Of a DNA stretch of 64,000 nucleotides, positions 9,586 through 18,365 are shown in pieces (position 1 is the stretch's first letter; each line of letters begins with the position of its first letter). This DNA comes from JAFGCY01 sp964609245 (GTDB lineage Bacteria > 4484-113 > JAFGCY01): contig CAZSSB010000013.1 in assembly GCA_964609245.1 (NCBI GenBank), positions 4,842 to 68,841 of the forward strand. Reading direction: 5' to 3'. A program made the position numbers and the translations under genes. Below the pieces are notes generated by a model. It was not told the DNA's origin, did not search any database, and saw only the letters and a program-made list of their open reading frames with translations.

Positions 9586-10149
9586 ATGGCCAGTGTAGAT
9601 GACATACTTGCGGACGCCGAGCGGCGAATGGGCCAGGGCCTTGACGCGCTGAAGCGGGAGCTGTCCCATCTGCGGGCGGGGCGGGCCAATCCGAGCCTGG
9701 TCGAGCACATCAAGGTTGAGGCCTACGGCGCTGAGATGCCGCTCAATCAGTTGGCGACGATCAGTACGCCGGATGCGGCGACGATCCTGATCAGCCCGTT
9801 TGACAAGTCGATTACCTCGGCGGTGGAGAAGGCGATCAACCTCAGCGACCTGGGGTTGATGCCGACCAGCGACGGCAGCCTGGTGCGGCTTTCGGTTCCG
9901 CCACTGACCGAGGAACGCCGCAACGAGCTGCTCAAGGTCGTCCGCAAGCAGGGCGAAGACGGACGCGTCGCGCTGCGCAACGTCCGGCGCGACGCCAACG
10001 ACCAGATTAAGAAGCTCGAAAAGAACAAAGAACTATCCGAGGATGAGATGCATCACCACCTCGAGCAGGTAGACAAGATGCTGGAGCGGCTGCTGGCTGA
10101 GCTGGACAAGCTGTTGGCGGCCAAGGAACAGGAGATCACCGAGTTCTAA
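9586..10149 (+). CDS. frr: Ribosome recycling factor
   Basis: A 187-aa RRF, which with EF-G splits post-termination ribosomes. Family hallmarks are LRAGRANPSLVEHIKVEAYG, MPLNQLATISTPDAATILISPFD, AINLSDLGLMPTSDG, LSVPPLTEERRNELLKVVRKQGEDGRVALRNVRRDAN and a helical C-terminus ending in EQEITEF. Length is exactly typical. ATG at 9586 has GGGAGG at 9575-9580; an upstream in-frame start at 9484 lacks support. It is the first gene of frr-uppS-cdsA, an arrangement widespread in bacteria. Confidence 0.97.
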   Translation: MASVDDILADAERRMGQGLDALKRELSHLRAGRANPSLVEHIKVEAYGAEMPLNQLATISTPDAATILISPFDKSITSAVEKAINLSDLGLMPTSDGSLVRLSVPPLTEERRNELLKVVRKQGEDGRVALRNVRRDANDQIKKLEKNKELSEDEMHHHLEQVDKMLERLLAELDKLLAAKEQEITEF

Positions 10150-10151
10150 CC

Positions 10152-10916
10152 ATGGGAAACGTCATCCCCGCACAGACAGCAGCGGACGCCGGCAAGCTGG
10201 AAGCCCGGCTGGCTGCTGACAGCCTGCCGCGCCACGTCAGCGTGATCATGGACGGCAACGGTCGCTGGGGCGTCGATCACGGAATGACGCGCGAATACGG
10301 ACACCGCGAAAGCGTCGACGCGATGCGGACCACCGTTACCGCGGCGGACGATCTGGGGATTCGTAATCTTTCGCTGTTCTGCTTCTCCACGGAGAACATC
10401 TCGCGGCCGCTCGGCGAGGTCGAGAGCCTGTTCAAGCTGTTCAACGACGTACTGGACGTCGAGACGCAGAAGCTGCACAAGAAGAACGTACGCATCATCA
10501 CCAGCGGCCTGATCAACCTGCTGCCGGATCCACTGCCCGCGAAGTTCGAAGACGCGGTGGCGTTGACGGCCGGCAACAGCGGTCTGACGCTCAACCTCTG
10601 CGTGATGTACTCCGGACGCAGCGAGTTGCTCGACGGCGTGAAGCGGCTGCTGGCGGCGGCGGCGGCGGGAGACTTCGATCCGGCGCAGTTGGATGAGGAG
10701 AGCATCAGGCGGTTCTTCTACCAGCCGGAGTTGCCGGACATCGATCTCGTGATTCGAACCAGCGGCGAACTGCGGATCTCCAACTTCATGCTGTGGCAGA
10801 TGGCCTACAGCGAACTGGTCTTCACCGAGGTGCTGTGGCCGGACTTCACCAGAGCCGACTTCGTCGCGGCACTGCTCGCCTACCAGGAACGGCGCCGTCG
10901 CTTCGGGCGGGTCTGA
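10152..10916 (+). CDS. uppS: Isoprenyl (undecaprenyl diphosphate) transferase UppS
   Basis: A 254-aa cis-prenyltransferase making the C55 lipid carrier for cell-wall polymers. Motifs: the VIMDGNGRWG substrate-binding loop with the catalytic Asp, GHRESVDAMR, LSLFCFSTENISRP, and the C-terminal DIDLVIRTSGELRISNFMLWQ plus ELVFTEVLWPDF. Length is normal. It begins 2 nt after the frr stop and is followed by cdsA 11 nt downstream. Confidence 0.96.
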   Translation: MGNVIPAQTAADAGKLEARLAADSLPRHVSVIMDGNGRWGVDHGMTREYGHRESVDAMRTTVTAADDLGIRNLSLFCFSTENISRPLGEVESLFKLFNDVLDVETQKLHKKNVRIITSGLINLLPDPLPAKFEDAVALTAGNSGLTLNLCVMYSGRSELLDGVKRLLAAAAAGDFDPAQLDEESIRRFFYQPELPDIDLVIRTSGELRISNFMLWQMAYSELVFTEVLWPDFTRADFVAALLAYQERRRRFGRV

Positions 10917-10927
10917 GGTAGACGCCG

Positions 10928-11770
10928 ATGGCCAGCCGCCTTTTCTGGGGTCTCCTGCTGGGGCTGGTGTTCCTGTTCGTGACGCTGCAGTCGCAGCCCT
11001 GGGTGCTGCTGGCCTTCGGCGTCGTCCACTTGGTGTCCCAGCTGGAGTTCATGACGCTCGCGGGTGGACAGGCCCCGGCCGGGCGGATCGCCCACGCGGT
11101 GCTGACGACTCTGCTGTGGCTGCTGCTCAGCCTGACGCTGACCGGCGGCCTGCCGGGCGTGTGGCTTCTCGTCGCAGTGGCCGTGTTGATCGTGGCGTGT
11201 GCCAGTGCGGCGGTCGCCACCGGCCTGCACGCACGCCTGCGGCTCAGTAGCGAATCACACTACGCTGTGTGGTCCGTGCTGTTGATCACGTTACCGTTGG
11301 CGTGCGTTCCGCTGCTGCTCGACTCCACCGACGGCGGACCGCTGTATCTGTTGCTGATCGGCGCCAGTTGGGGTGCCGACAGCGGGGCGATCTTCGCCGG
11401 CAAGCTGCTGGGCAGAACGCAGCTGAGTCCGCAGCTTAGTCCGAAGAAGACAGTCGAGGGAGTCGTCGGCGGCGCGCTGGCCGCGGGCTTGATCTGGTCG
11501 GGGGCGGCGCTGCTGTATCCCGCGGCCGCGGCCCGGCTGAGCGCGGGAATCGCCGGCGAGCAGTGGCAGCTGTTGGCGGCTATGTGCGCAGTGGGTGCCG
11601 GCCTGTCGATCGTGGGGCTGTTCGGCGATCTGACGTTCTCGTTGTTCAAACGGCAGGCCGGAGCCAAGGACTACGGCGCCGTGATACCGGGGCACGGGGG
11701 GATGCTCGACCGCTTCGACAGCCTGGCCTTCGTTGCACCGGTGCTGCTTGCCGCCGCGATGGTCTGGTAG
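10928..11770 (+). CDS. cdsA: Phosphatidate cytidylyltransferase CdsA
   Basis: A 280-aa integral membrane enzyme making CDP-diacylglycerol from phosphatidate and CTP. The C-terminal signature is intact: GDLTFSLFKRQAGAKDYGAV followed by IPGHGGMLDRFDS. Upstream are GADSGAIFAGKLLG and LSPKKTVEG, also typical. Several hydrophobic helices precede the catalytic half. It is the third gene of the frr-uppS-cdsA cluster; GAGGT precedes the ATG. Confidence 0.95.
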   Translation: MASRLFWGLLLGLVFLFVTLQSQPWVLLAFGVVHLVSQLEFMTLAGGQAPAGRIAHAVLTTLLWLLLSLTLTGGLPGVWLLVAVAVLIVACASAAVATGLHARLRLSSESHYAVWSVLLITLPLACVPLLLDSTDGGPLYLLLIGASWGADSGAIFAGKLLGRTQLSPQLSPKKTVEGVVGGALAAGLIWSGAALLYPAAAARLSAGIAGEQWQLLAAMCAVGAGLSIVGLFGDLTFSLFKRQAGAKDYGAVIPGHGGMLDRFDSLAFVAPVLLAAAMVW

Positions 11771-11824
11771 TCGGTCGGCGGTCGAGGGCGCGATGATCTG
11801 AAACCCGGGCCCGACGCGCCAGCC

Positions 11825-12007
11825 CTACTCGTCGTTGTCGGTGCGGCTCGCGGACAAGAACTCGTGCCGCGTGCGCGCGACCTCGAAGAGCTTCTTGGCA
11901 AACGCCACGTACTGCGGGTCGTCGCTGTTGCGACCGATCTCAACGCAGCACTTCATCATCTCGTCCAGGGCGATGATGCGCATCTTGAGTCCGCTGTTAT
12001 CGCTCAT
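11825..12007 (-). CDS. Small hypothetical protein (60 aa)
   Basis: A 60-residue, probably cytosolic helical protein with no signal peptide and a Cys-Cys pair (EMMKCCVEIGR). I do not recognise the family. Support for it being real: a clean minus-strand Shine-Dalgarno (GGGGGAG, about 6 nt before the ATG), codon use like its neighbours, and placement in an otherwise empty spacer. A TACAAT box (12056 to 12051) lies about 44 bp upstream on the minus strand. It is divergent from the H1-like gene and convergent with cdsA. Confidence 0.6.
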   Translation of the reverse strand: MSDNSGLKMRIIALDEMMKCCVEIGRNSDDPQYVAFAKKLFEVARTRHEFLSASRTDNDE

Positions 12008-12188
12008 ACAACTCCCCCACGGCGACCGCCGCTCCGTCTAGCCGCAGTTGATTGTACCCACTGGGCCGCGTGGTCTGCACGATTTCATCGAACTTTTCGC
12101 TGAGAAACCGCGCAGAGGATAGCGCGAACCTTCATTCATGGGCTATGATTGGGCTAGTCCGCACGCGAGAACGGATGGAGGTTGCTTT

Positions 12189-12781
12189 ATGGCGAAAGCC
12201 AAGCCAGTGAAGAAGAGCGCAAAGCCCAAGGCCAAGCCGAGGGCCAAGGCCAAGCCGGCTGCCAAGCCGAGGGCCAAGGCCAAGCCGGCNNNNNNNNNNN
12301 NNNNNNNNNNNNNNNNNNNNNNNNNNNNNNNNNNNNNNNNNNNNNNNNNNNNNNNNNNNNNNNNNNNNNNNNNNNNNNNNNNNNNNNNNAGCCGAGGGCC
12401 AAGGCCAAGCCGGCTGCCAAGCCGAGGGCCAAGGCCAAGCCGGCTGCCAAGCCGAGGGCCAAGGCCAAGCCGGCCGCCAAGCCAAGAGCCAAGGCGAAGC
12501 CAGCCGCCAAGCCGAGGGCGAAGGCCAAGCCGGCCGCCAAGCCGAGAGCCAAGGCCAAGCCAGCCGCTGCGCGCAAGGTCTACGCGGTCAGGTTCAGCAA
12601 GGCTGCGGGCTGGCAGGTCAAGGAGAAGAGCGCCAAAGCCCCGGCGGCGAGCTTTGCCAAGAAGCCTGACGCGGTCGCGCGTGCCAAGGCAATGGCAACC
12701 AAGGCGAAGGGCCAGGCTGTGGTCTACAAGCTGGACGGCAAGATCCAGGACCGGTTCGACTACGCAGCCAAGAAGAAGTAG
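12189..12781 (+). CDS. Histone-H1-like Ala/Lys/Pro repeat protein with DUF2188-like C-terminus (broken by gap)
   Basis: The ATG opens MAKAKPVKKSAKPKAKPRA. Tandem decapeptides of type AAKPRAKAKP then run into the 100-N gap. After the gap the same repeats continue in a different reading frame to the stop at 12781, so the 100 N is not the true length. At least six repeats follow the gap. The last 70 residues, VYAVRFSKAAGWQVKEKSA to KLDGKIQDRFDYAAKKK, resemble DUF2188 (GGWAVK...DGRIRD pattern). The strongly basic AKP tail suggests nucleoid binding as in bacterial H1-like/AlgP proteins; this is inferred from composition. TATGAT at about 12144 may be the promoter. Confidence 0.75.
12241..12560. repeat. 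30-bp tandem repeat array spanning an assembly gap
   Basis: A near-perfect 30-nt unit encoding AAKPRAKAKP is repeated on both sides of the N block. Copies immediately right of the gap are identical, while later ones carry synonymous changes. Copy number is unknown because the assembler broke within the array. Confidence 0.9.
12290..12389. other. Assembly gap (100 N)
   Basis: Exactly 100 N inside the tandem repeat. The flanking coding frames differ, so the real gap length is not congruent with 100 modulo 3. Confidence 0.99.
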
Positions 12782-12932
12782 TCAGAGACCGCCTGTAAGC
12801 GTCTTCGGCCGCAGCCGCAATCGACGTTCGGAGCCGCCGCCTGTCGGTAGACATCGGCAACCAGAGCGCTGGCACTCAGCGTGGCTTCCACTGCCGACTT
12901 AGGCGAGGCGAGTGTCGGCGAAGCGAGGCTGC

Positions 12933-12944
12933 TACAATCCGCAT
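12933..12944 (+). promoter_or_regulatory. Leaderless promoter of the M19 dipeptidase
   Basis: TACAAT at 12933-12938 is followed by 6 nt and the ATG at 12945. No Shine-Dalgarno can fit. Confidence 0.5.
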
Positions 12945-13958
12945 ATGGGCGGACCCGTTGACCCGTTCATCGCCGACACCCATCAGGATCTCGCCTATCA
13001 CTGCCTGGAGTACGGCCGGGATCTGGTTGAGCCCGGTGATACGCCGTGCATGATCACGCTGCCATGGCTGCAGCGCGTGGGGATGCGGCTGCTCTGCGCC
13101 ACACTCTTCACGGAGCCCAAGGACAACGAGTTCACGCGGCGGTACAAGCTGCACAGCCAGTACGAGCTCTATAGCGAGTGGTTCGAGCAGTACGATCTGG
13201 AGCTAGAGCTGGTGCGCCGCCGGGCCGATCTTGACGAACTGGCGGCGGCGCAGCCGGTCGCGGTTGAGGGCCGGCGGGCATATCCGATCGGCGTTGTGCT
13301 GCTGGTGGAAGGGTGTGACTTGCTCGACAGCCCGGCCGAAGCCCACACGTGGTTCGCGCGCGGCGTGCGGATGGCCAGCCTGACCTGGAATGGCGTGAAC
13401 AAGTATGCCAGCGGCTGCTTCGCCGACAAGGGCGGACTGAAGCCGGCGGGCCGGACGATGCTGCGCGAGTTCGAGCGGCTGGGGATGATCCTCGATGTAT
13501 CGCACCTCAGCGAACGCAGCCTGGATGAGGCACTGGCATGCTTCGCCGGGCCGGTCTGCGCCGGCCACTCCAACGCCCGCGCGATCTGCGGCAATGAGCG
13601 CAACCTAACTGACGGCCAGGCGCTGGAAATCGCGCGGCGCGGCGGCGTCATTGGCCTCAATCTGCTGGCACCGCTGCTGGTCAGCGGTTGGCGGCGCGGT
13701 GATCCGCTGCCCGCCCTGTCCGCCGCCACCGAGCACAGCGCCTACCTGGCGGATCTCGTCGGCGCGGCGCACGTGGGGATCGGTGCCGATCTGGACGGCG
13801 GCCTGACGCCGGCCAACACGCCGGAGGGTATCAACCGCATCGACGACCTGCCGCTGCTCGGCGACGATCTCAGGCGCCGCGGCTGGGATGAAGAAGCAGT
13901 CGACGGCTTCATGGGTAGGAACTGGTGGCGGTTCTTTGAACGCAGCCTGCCGCGCTAG
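12945..13958 (+). CDS. Membrane dipeptidase (peptidase M19, renal dipeptidase family)
   Basis: A 337-aa binuclear zinc amidohydrolase that cleaves dipeptides, often with D-residues at the C-side. Expected metal ligands appear in order: His-x-Asp in IADTHQDLAY, Glu in LLVEGCDLL, His in LDVSHLSERS and His in AGHSNARAIC, followed by RNLTDGQAL-type and GIGADLDGG segments. No signal peptide is seen, so it is probably cytosolic. ATG at 12945 is preferred to 12912 because of the promoter geometry and the family start. Confidence 0.88.
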   Translation: MGGPVDPFIADTHQDLAYHCLEYGRDLVEPGDTPCMITLPWLQRVGMRLLCATLFTEPKDNEFTRRYKLHSQYELYSEWFEQYDLELELVRRRADLDELAAAQPVAVEGRRAYPIGVVLLVEGCDLLDSPAEAHTWFARGVRMASLTWNGVNKYASGCFADKGGLKPAGRTMLREFERLGMILDVSHLSERSLDEALACFAGPVCAGHSNARAICGNERNLTDGQALEIARRGGVIGLNLLAPLLVSGWRRGDPLPALSAATEHSAYLADLVGAAHVGIGADLDGGLTPANTPEGINRIDDLPLLGDDLRRRGWDEEAVDGFMGRNWWRFFERSLPR

Positions 13959-13986
13959 CGTCGGTTCAGACAAGCCGCGCGGCGGC

Positions 13987-13992
13987 TATACT
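13987..13992 (+). promoter_or_regulatory. -10 box before the lipoprotein-rlmN pair
   Basis: TATACT here, with a GGCGGAAG ribosome site just before the ATG at 14027, would give a leader of about 30 nt. Confidence 0.4.
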
Positions 13993-14026
13993 ACTGGCCT
14001 GAAATACGACGGGGCGGAAGCTGCAT

Positions 14027-15436
14027 ATGAGACACACGAGCATCTGGGCATCGGCGATCCTCGCATTGCTGGCGGCGGCGCTGCTGGGCGGCTGCCCGCG
14101 GCCGGCCGAGCGGCAGGCGGACGGCCAGGTAAGCGGACCTGAGCCCGTGGCCGAGGAACAGGGCGCAGCGGCGGAGCAGTCGGAGCCGCACTATCCGATT
14201 CTGCTGATCGACCGTCCATACAAGGACATCCACGACTCAGCCAAGCAGGCGTGGTTCCTGGTCGAGACTGCTTACTACGTGGTCAAGCAGAAGTACGTCG
14301 ATGCCAGTATTCTGCTCAAGTCGCAGGACCCGGCGGAGCGAAAGCGGGGCAGCGATCTGCGCACGGAGGTTGCCGCGGAGATCGACTCCGCCATCTTCAG
14401 CGTCAACGAGACGGTCGAGTCGCTGTTCCTCGAGGCCATCGACCAGGAACCGGACAACCCGCTGAACTACGCCACCTACGCCTACTACCTGAAACCGCGG
14501 CGGCGCATGACCGGGGAGAGCAGCTTCCGCGACGCCGAGCCCGAGGCGCTGGAGATGATGGACAAGGCCATCGAGCTGTGGCCGGACGAAGCCAGCTTCT
14601 ATCTGCTCAAAGCACACATCCTGACCGCCGCGCACCGCTGCCACGACTGGTTCCGGTCGCAGATGGCTCAGGACCTCGTCATCGCCGACCGCCTGTCACT
14701 CGTCGGCGACCTGATCGCCGAGGCGAAACAGTACTACCCGGACAACTTCCAGATCAACTACTACTACGCGATCCTGCTGGCGCGGTACACCGATCCGGCC
14801 GAGTTCGACACCGTTCACGACCGGATCATCAGCGAGCTGCGGGAAGGTAACCACAAGCGTCACGGGTTCTCGTTCTACCCCCCGCCGCTGCCCCCGTTTC
14901 CGAGTCAGATTCAGAACGTCGATCTGGTGGGGACGGAGACCGAGGCGAAGTACGTCGATCAGTGGCGCTACTTCGGTCACTACGACGTGGTCGGAATCAG
15001 CCGACTGGTGGAGAGCACGGTGGCGCGTCTGAGCTGGCCCGAGGACAAGGACCAGGTGGCGGATCTGATGTACTTCCTTTACCAGATCGGCCGCACGCGT
15101 CCGTTTGATCGCACCTCGTTCTCTCTGCAGCTCAAGGTTCTCAACCCGTTGCAGGAGGCATTGCCGGAAGGAGATCCCGAGCGGCTCAAGCTGGCCGAGG
15201 CCACCCGCTATCTGAACGAGCAGTATCGCGCCGTGGCCTTGACCCTTTATAGCAAGGGCCTGATCAAGGACGAGACCAGGATCGACGTCCGCGGCATCAA
15301 CGATCTCGAAACGGGGGCCGGTGGGATTACGCAGTTGCGTGAGTACGTGCAGGGCCCGCAGGCCAACTTCCTGCACGAAGCCAGCAAGATCCTGGGGCTG
15401 GATTTTCCGCTGCCCGAAGACCCCACGCTGTGGTGA
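14027..15436 (+). CDS. TPR-like lipoprotein of unknown function
   Basis: 469 aa with a signal peptide and lipobox LGGC (Cys23), so probably membrane-anchored outside the cytoplasm. The rest is helical with TPR-like spacing (for example FLEAIDQEPDNPLNYATYAYYL, ALEMMDKAIELWPDEASFYLL, AKQYYPDNFQINYYYAILLA). I do not recognise a specific family. The stop overlaps the rlmN start (GTGA), indicating translational coupling with an otherwise unrelated rRNA methyltransferase. Confidence 0.75.
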   Translation: MRHTSIWASAILALLAAALLGGCPRPAERQADGQVSGPEPVAEEQGAAAEQSEPHYPILLIDRPYKDIHDSAKQAWFLVETAYYVVKQKYVDASILLKSQDPAERKRGSDLRTEVAAEIDSAIFSVNETVESLFLEAIDQEPDNPLNYATYAYYLKPRRRMTGESSFRDAEPEALEMMDKAIELWPDEASFYLLKAHILTAAHRCHDWFRSQMAQDLVIADRLSLVGDLIAEAKQYYPDNFQINYYYAILLARYTDPAEFDTVHDRIISELREGNHKRHGFSFYPPPLPPFPSQIQNVDLVGTETEAKYVDQWRYFGHYDVVGISRLVESTVARLSWPEDKDQVADLMYFLYQIGRTRPFDRTSFSLQLKVLNPLQEALPEGDPERLKLAEATRYLNEQYRAVALTLYSKGLIKDETRIDVRGINDLETGAGGITQLREYVQGPQANFLHEASKILGLDFPLPEDPTLW

Positions 15437-16548
15437 GCGAGCGGTCCGGCAAGCGAGTGCTGCTGGACCTGGAGCCCGAGCAACTCGCCGCCGAGCTTGC
15501 CGCAGCAGGCCAGCCTGCCTATCGGACCCGGCAGGTGCTGGAGTGGATTCACGGCCAGGGAGTGCTCGATCCCCACTTGATGACCAATCTGCCGCTGCCG
15601 CTCCGCGACTGGCTGGGGCTGCAGTTCGAGTGGCGTCCCCTGAAACTCGAAGCGCAGCAGCACAGCGCCGACGGCAGCATCAAGTACGCCTGGCGGACGC
15701 CGGGCGGCGCGCCCGTGGAAGCCGTCCTGATGCCGAACTTCGACTACGGCACGGTGCTGTGCGTATCCAGCCAGAGCGGCTGTCCACTCAACTGCGGGTT
15801 CTGCCAGACCGGGCGCCTGGGTCTCCGCGAGCAACTCAGCGCCGGACTGATCCTGCAGCAGCTCTGTGAGGCCGAGCTGCTCAGCGGTGCGGAAGTCGAC
15901 CGCGTGGTGTTCATGGGGATGGGTGAGCCGCTGCTGAACCTCAAGGCGGTGCGGCGGGCCGTGGCCACGCTGACCAGCGATCAGGGACGCGGCTGGTCGG
16001 CGCGGCGTATCTCGATCAGCACCGTCGGGCTGGTCAAGCCGCTGCGTGAACTGGCGCTGGCTTTTCCACGGGTGAACCTGGCGCTCAGCCTGCACTTCAC
16101 GACGGCGGCCAAGCGCCGGCGGCACATGCCGGGCGCCGAGCCCGGCCCCGACTGCCTGGCCGAGGCGCTGCACTTCTTCCGGCGCGTCAACGGCGGCAAG
16201 GTCAGCGTTGAATACGCGCTGCTCGACGGCCTCAACGACCGCGACCGCGATGCCCGCCGGCTGGCCGAGTTCTCGCGGCTGCGCGGCGTCGATGTGCGCG
16301 GCGACCTCGCGATGGAGGCCGAGGAGCATCCGCTGCCGGCGCGGCAGCAGCCCCTGCCGCTTCACGTCAACCTGATCGCCTACAACCCGATCGCCGCGGC
16401 CCCGCAGTACCAGCCCAGCGGCGAGGAGCGGGTCAGCGAGTTCGCCCGGTTGCTGCGCGATGAAGGTGTTCCGGTTACGGTGCGCCGCAGCCGGGGCGCG
16501 GACATCGCTGCCGCCTGCGGCCAGCTGGGCAGCGAACTCGCGGACTGA
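15433..16548 (+). CDS. rlmN: RlmN-type radical SAM 23S rRNA/tRNA methyltransferase
   Basis: 371 aa. The radical-SAM cluster motif CxxxCxxC is seen as CPLNCGFCQTG. Other RlmN/Cfr hallmarks: VVFMGMGEPLLN, ISISTVGLVKPLREL, LALSLHF, VEYALLDGLND, VNLIAYNP and a final conserved Cys in AAACGQLGSEL. Predicted to methylate C2 of A2503 in 23S rRNA and A37 in some tRNAs. RlmN is favoured over Cfr by the genomic setting, although sequence alone does not fully exclude Cfr-like activity. Start codons GTG 15430 and 15433 are both possible; the latter gives the usual 4-nt overlap. Confidence 0.9.
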   Translation: MSERSGKRVLLDLEPEQLAAELAAAGQPAYRTRQVLEWIHGQGVLDPHLMTNLPLPLRDWLGLQFEWRPLKLEAQQHSADGSIKYAWRTPGGAPVEAVLMPNFDYGTVLCVSSQSGCPLNCGFCQTGRLGLREQLSAGLILQQLCEAELLSGAEVDRVVFMGMGEPLLNLKAVRRAVATLTSDQGRGWSARRISISTVGLVKPLRELALAFPRVNLALSLHFTTAAKRRRHMPGAEPGPDCLAEALHFFRRVNGGKVSVEYALLDGLNDRDRDARRLAEFSRLRGVDVRGDLAMEAEEHPLPARQQPLPLHVNLIAYNPIAAAPQYQPSGEERVSEFARLLRDEGVPVTVRRSRGADIAAACGQLGSELAD

Positions 16549-16656
16549 CCGCCGGCGGCTGACCGGCGGGGCATCCCGAGCCACGGCAGAGCCGCTGTGG
16601 TCCGCCGCAGACAGAACATCCTCCGCCGGCGACCGTCCGGGCTACGTGGTGCTAAC

Positions 16657-17886
16657 ATGACGGTTGTGGGGAAAGGCGGACTGTGGTGGCTGCTGCTGGC
16701 CGGCTGCTTGCTGCTGGCGGTGGGCTACACGCCCAAGCAGTACAGCGGACCATCCAGCGGCGGGCCGGGGGCCACCGGGCGCTATCCGGTGCACACCGGC
16801 GCGGCCTACGTCACGCGCTATCCCGATCCGCTGGCCGACTACGACGTGCCACCGACGCTGGAGCAGCTGAACAAGGTGCGCCTCTACGACTTCGATCCGG
16901 CCGCCAGCGTGCATCTCGACGGTTTCTCGCTGTGGACGCTGGACGACTTCGGCCGCCACGATCCGGCCCAGCAGGAGTACGTGCGGCTCAGCGGCAAGGA
17001 CCTGATCAACGGCGACTACCATCTGGTCGTCCACCTGCGGGACGCGCCGTCGATCACCGACCTGTTCTTTTACGTGCGCTATCACGTCGACCGCTACAAC
17101 CCGCGGCTGGTCAAGCCGGGCAGCGTCTTCGGGATGGAAGGCGACCGGCTGTGGCTCTGCAAGGAAGACATTCCGGGCGTGATCGCCGCGGGCATGACGC
17201 GGGTCCGTCCCGACATCAACGGCGGCACGACGGTCGCCGACGGCGTGGTCTGCGAGATCGCCTTCGAGAAGCACCGCGCCGACGATCCAACCTGGTTTGT
17301 CGAGCGTGCGCCCAACCACGCGCACAACAAGCCGCGGGGTGTGACCGCCTACAGCGATCCGCAGGACGACGCGGTGGTGATCTACTGGCAGGAGACCAAC
17401 CTGGGCGACTTCAACAACGACGGTGAGGTCGGCATTACGGACCTGATTCCGCTCGGCCGCCGCTATGGGCGTCTCAGCACCGATGGCCACGAGGATGACT
17501 GGGACTTTCTGCTGGACACGCAGCCCGACGGCGAGGTCAACTACCGTGACGTCTGGCCGATCATCCATAACTACGGCTCGCTGCTGCAGGGCTACCGAGT
17601 CTACCGCCGGCCGGGCGGCTCGTCGCGGCGTGACGAGGTGCTGCTGGAGCACCGGACCTACCCGCTGCTGCCGATGAGCGCGCACCGCCCGACGATCTGG
17701 GATCCGGTCAGGATCAACGAGTATCGCTACGCCGATCGCGAGTTGCCGCGGACGGCGCGGCCGCGGGAGTGGACCTATCGCATCGTGCCGTACAACGCCT
17801 GCGATGACCTGGAGGGTGAGGACAGCGACATCGAGATCGCCATCAGTGTCACGGCCAGCGGTATCGTCGTGAGGTCGGTCGAGTAG
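16657..17886 (+). CDS. Exported cohesin-like/dockerin-like/FN3-like protein
   Basis: 409 aa. The N-terminal hydrophobic segment contains an LAGC at Cys17, so it may be a lipoprotein or an anchored protein. A beta-rich region (about 110-220; GDYHLVVHLRDAPSITDLFF) resembles a cohesin fold. Two dockerin-like half repeats follow (NDGEVGITDLIPLGRRYG and DGEVNYRDVWPIIHNYG, the second degenerate), then an FN3-like tail (GYRVYRRPGG to WTYRIVPYNA). It is the shortest carrier of the module found in four proteins here. The start is uncertain: ATG 16657 has no clear ribosome site, and a TAACAT box could support a leaderless GTG at 16666. Confidence 0.65.
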   Translation: MTVVGKGGLWWLLLAGCLLLAVGYTPKQYSGPSSGGPGATGRYPVHTGAAYVTRYPDPLADYDVPPTLEQLNKVRLYDFDPAASVHLDGFSLWTLDDFGRHDPAQQEYVRLSGKDLINGDYHLVVHLRDAPSITDLFFYVRYHVDRYNPRLVKPGSVFGMEGDRLWLCKEDIPGVIAAGMTRVRPDINGGTTVADGVVCEIAFEKHRADDPTWFVERAPNHAHNKPRGVTAYSDPQDDAVVIYWQETNLGDFNNDGEVGITDLIPLGRRYGRLSTDGHEDDWDFLLDTQPDGEVNYRDVWPIIHNYGSLLQGYRVYRRPGGSSRRDEVLLEHRTYPLLPMSAHRPTIWDPVRINEYRYADRELPRTARPREWTYRIVPYNACDDLEGEDSDIEIAISVTASGIVVRSVE

Positions 17887-17906
17887 CGTTCGGCCTGCGG
17901 CAGTGC

Positions 17907-17912
17907 TAGAAT
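17907..17912 (+). promoter_or_regulatory. -10 box before the first cassette paralog
   Basis: TAGAAT ends 9 nt before the ATG at 17922, so the transcript would have almost no leader. Confidence 0.4.
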
Positions 17913-17921
17913 CCTGCTGCT

Positions 17922-18302
17922 ATGGAAGACATGACCGGCATCCTGGCTATCGTGCTCATCTTTGGCACGCCGCTGCTGATTGCTCTGGTCATCGCGCTGT
18001 TCGTCTCCTTCAATAACCAGCAGGCGCGTGCTGAACGCGAGCGGGCGCGCAAGCTCTTCGAGCGGATGATGCAGGAGAAGCTCGACGTGATCAAGACCGC
18101 GGTGGCGATGGGCTTCTCGCGGGACGATCTGAGCTATCTCGACCAGCGGCTGGAGCAGCTGATCGGGGCGGAGCAGATGCAGTCGCTGCTGGACTCGCGC
18201 GCGCCGAAGGCGCCGCCGGTGAGCACCGAGGTGCAGCAGGCGGACCTCGACGCCGAACTGAACGCCCTGCGCCAGCAGCGCGAGGGCCAGCAGCAGGGCT
18301 GA
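17922..18302 (+). CDS. Small membrane protein, tandem paralog 1 of 4
   Basis: 126 aa. One N-terminal transmembrane helix (about 5-28), then a charged helical region. It shares with the next three genes the core ERxxARxxYERxxxEKLxVxxxAxAMG, a short loop, LDxRLExLxG and a C-terminal acidic DxDLxxEL element; here the core is seen as ERARKLFERMMQEKLDVIKT then AVAMGFSRDDL and LDQRLEQLIG. I do not recognise a named family. Predicted topology is a short outside or near-zero N-terminus and a cytosolic helical tail. It starts the cassette 35 nt after the preceding gene, with its own -10 box. Confidence 0.75.
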   Translation: MEDMTGILAIVLIFGTPLLIALVIALFVSFNNQQARAERERARKLFERMMQEKLDVIKTAVAMGFSRDDLSYLDQRLEQLIGAEQMQSLLDSRAPKAPPVSTEVQQADLDAELNALRQQREGQQQG

Positions 18303-18341
18303 ACCGGCAGGGCCGGGGGGCGCCAGGAGCGCGTGCGATGG

Positions 18342-18359
18342 TAGAATCGCCGCGGAGGT
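18342..18359 (+). promoter_or_regulatory. -10 box and ribosome site of the second paralog
   Basis: TAGAAT at 18342-18347 and GGAGGT at 18354-18359 precede the ATG at 18366, giving a very short leader that still carries a Shine-Dalgarno. Confidence 0.4.
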
Positions 18360-18365
18360 ACGAAC

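Noticed and set aside
12138..12902. Reading the H1-like gene straight through the N block to 12902
   Set aside because: After the gap this frame yields Arg/Pro/Ser-rich nonsense, whereas the repeats continue in a shifted frame. The 100 N is a placeholder.
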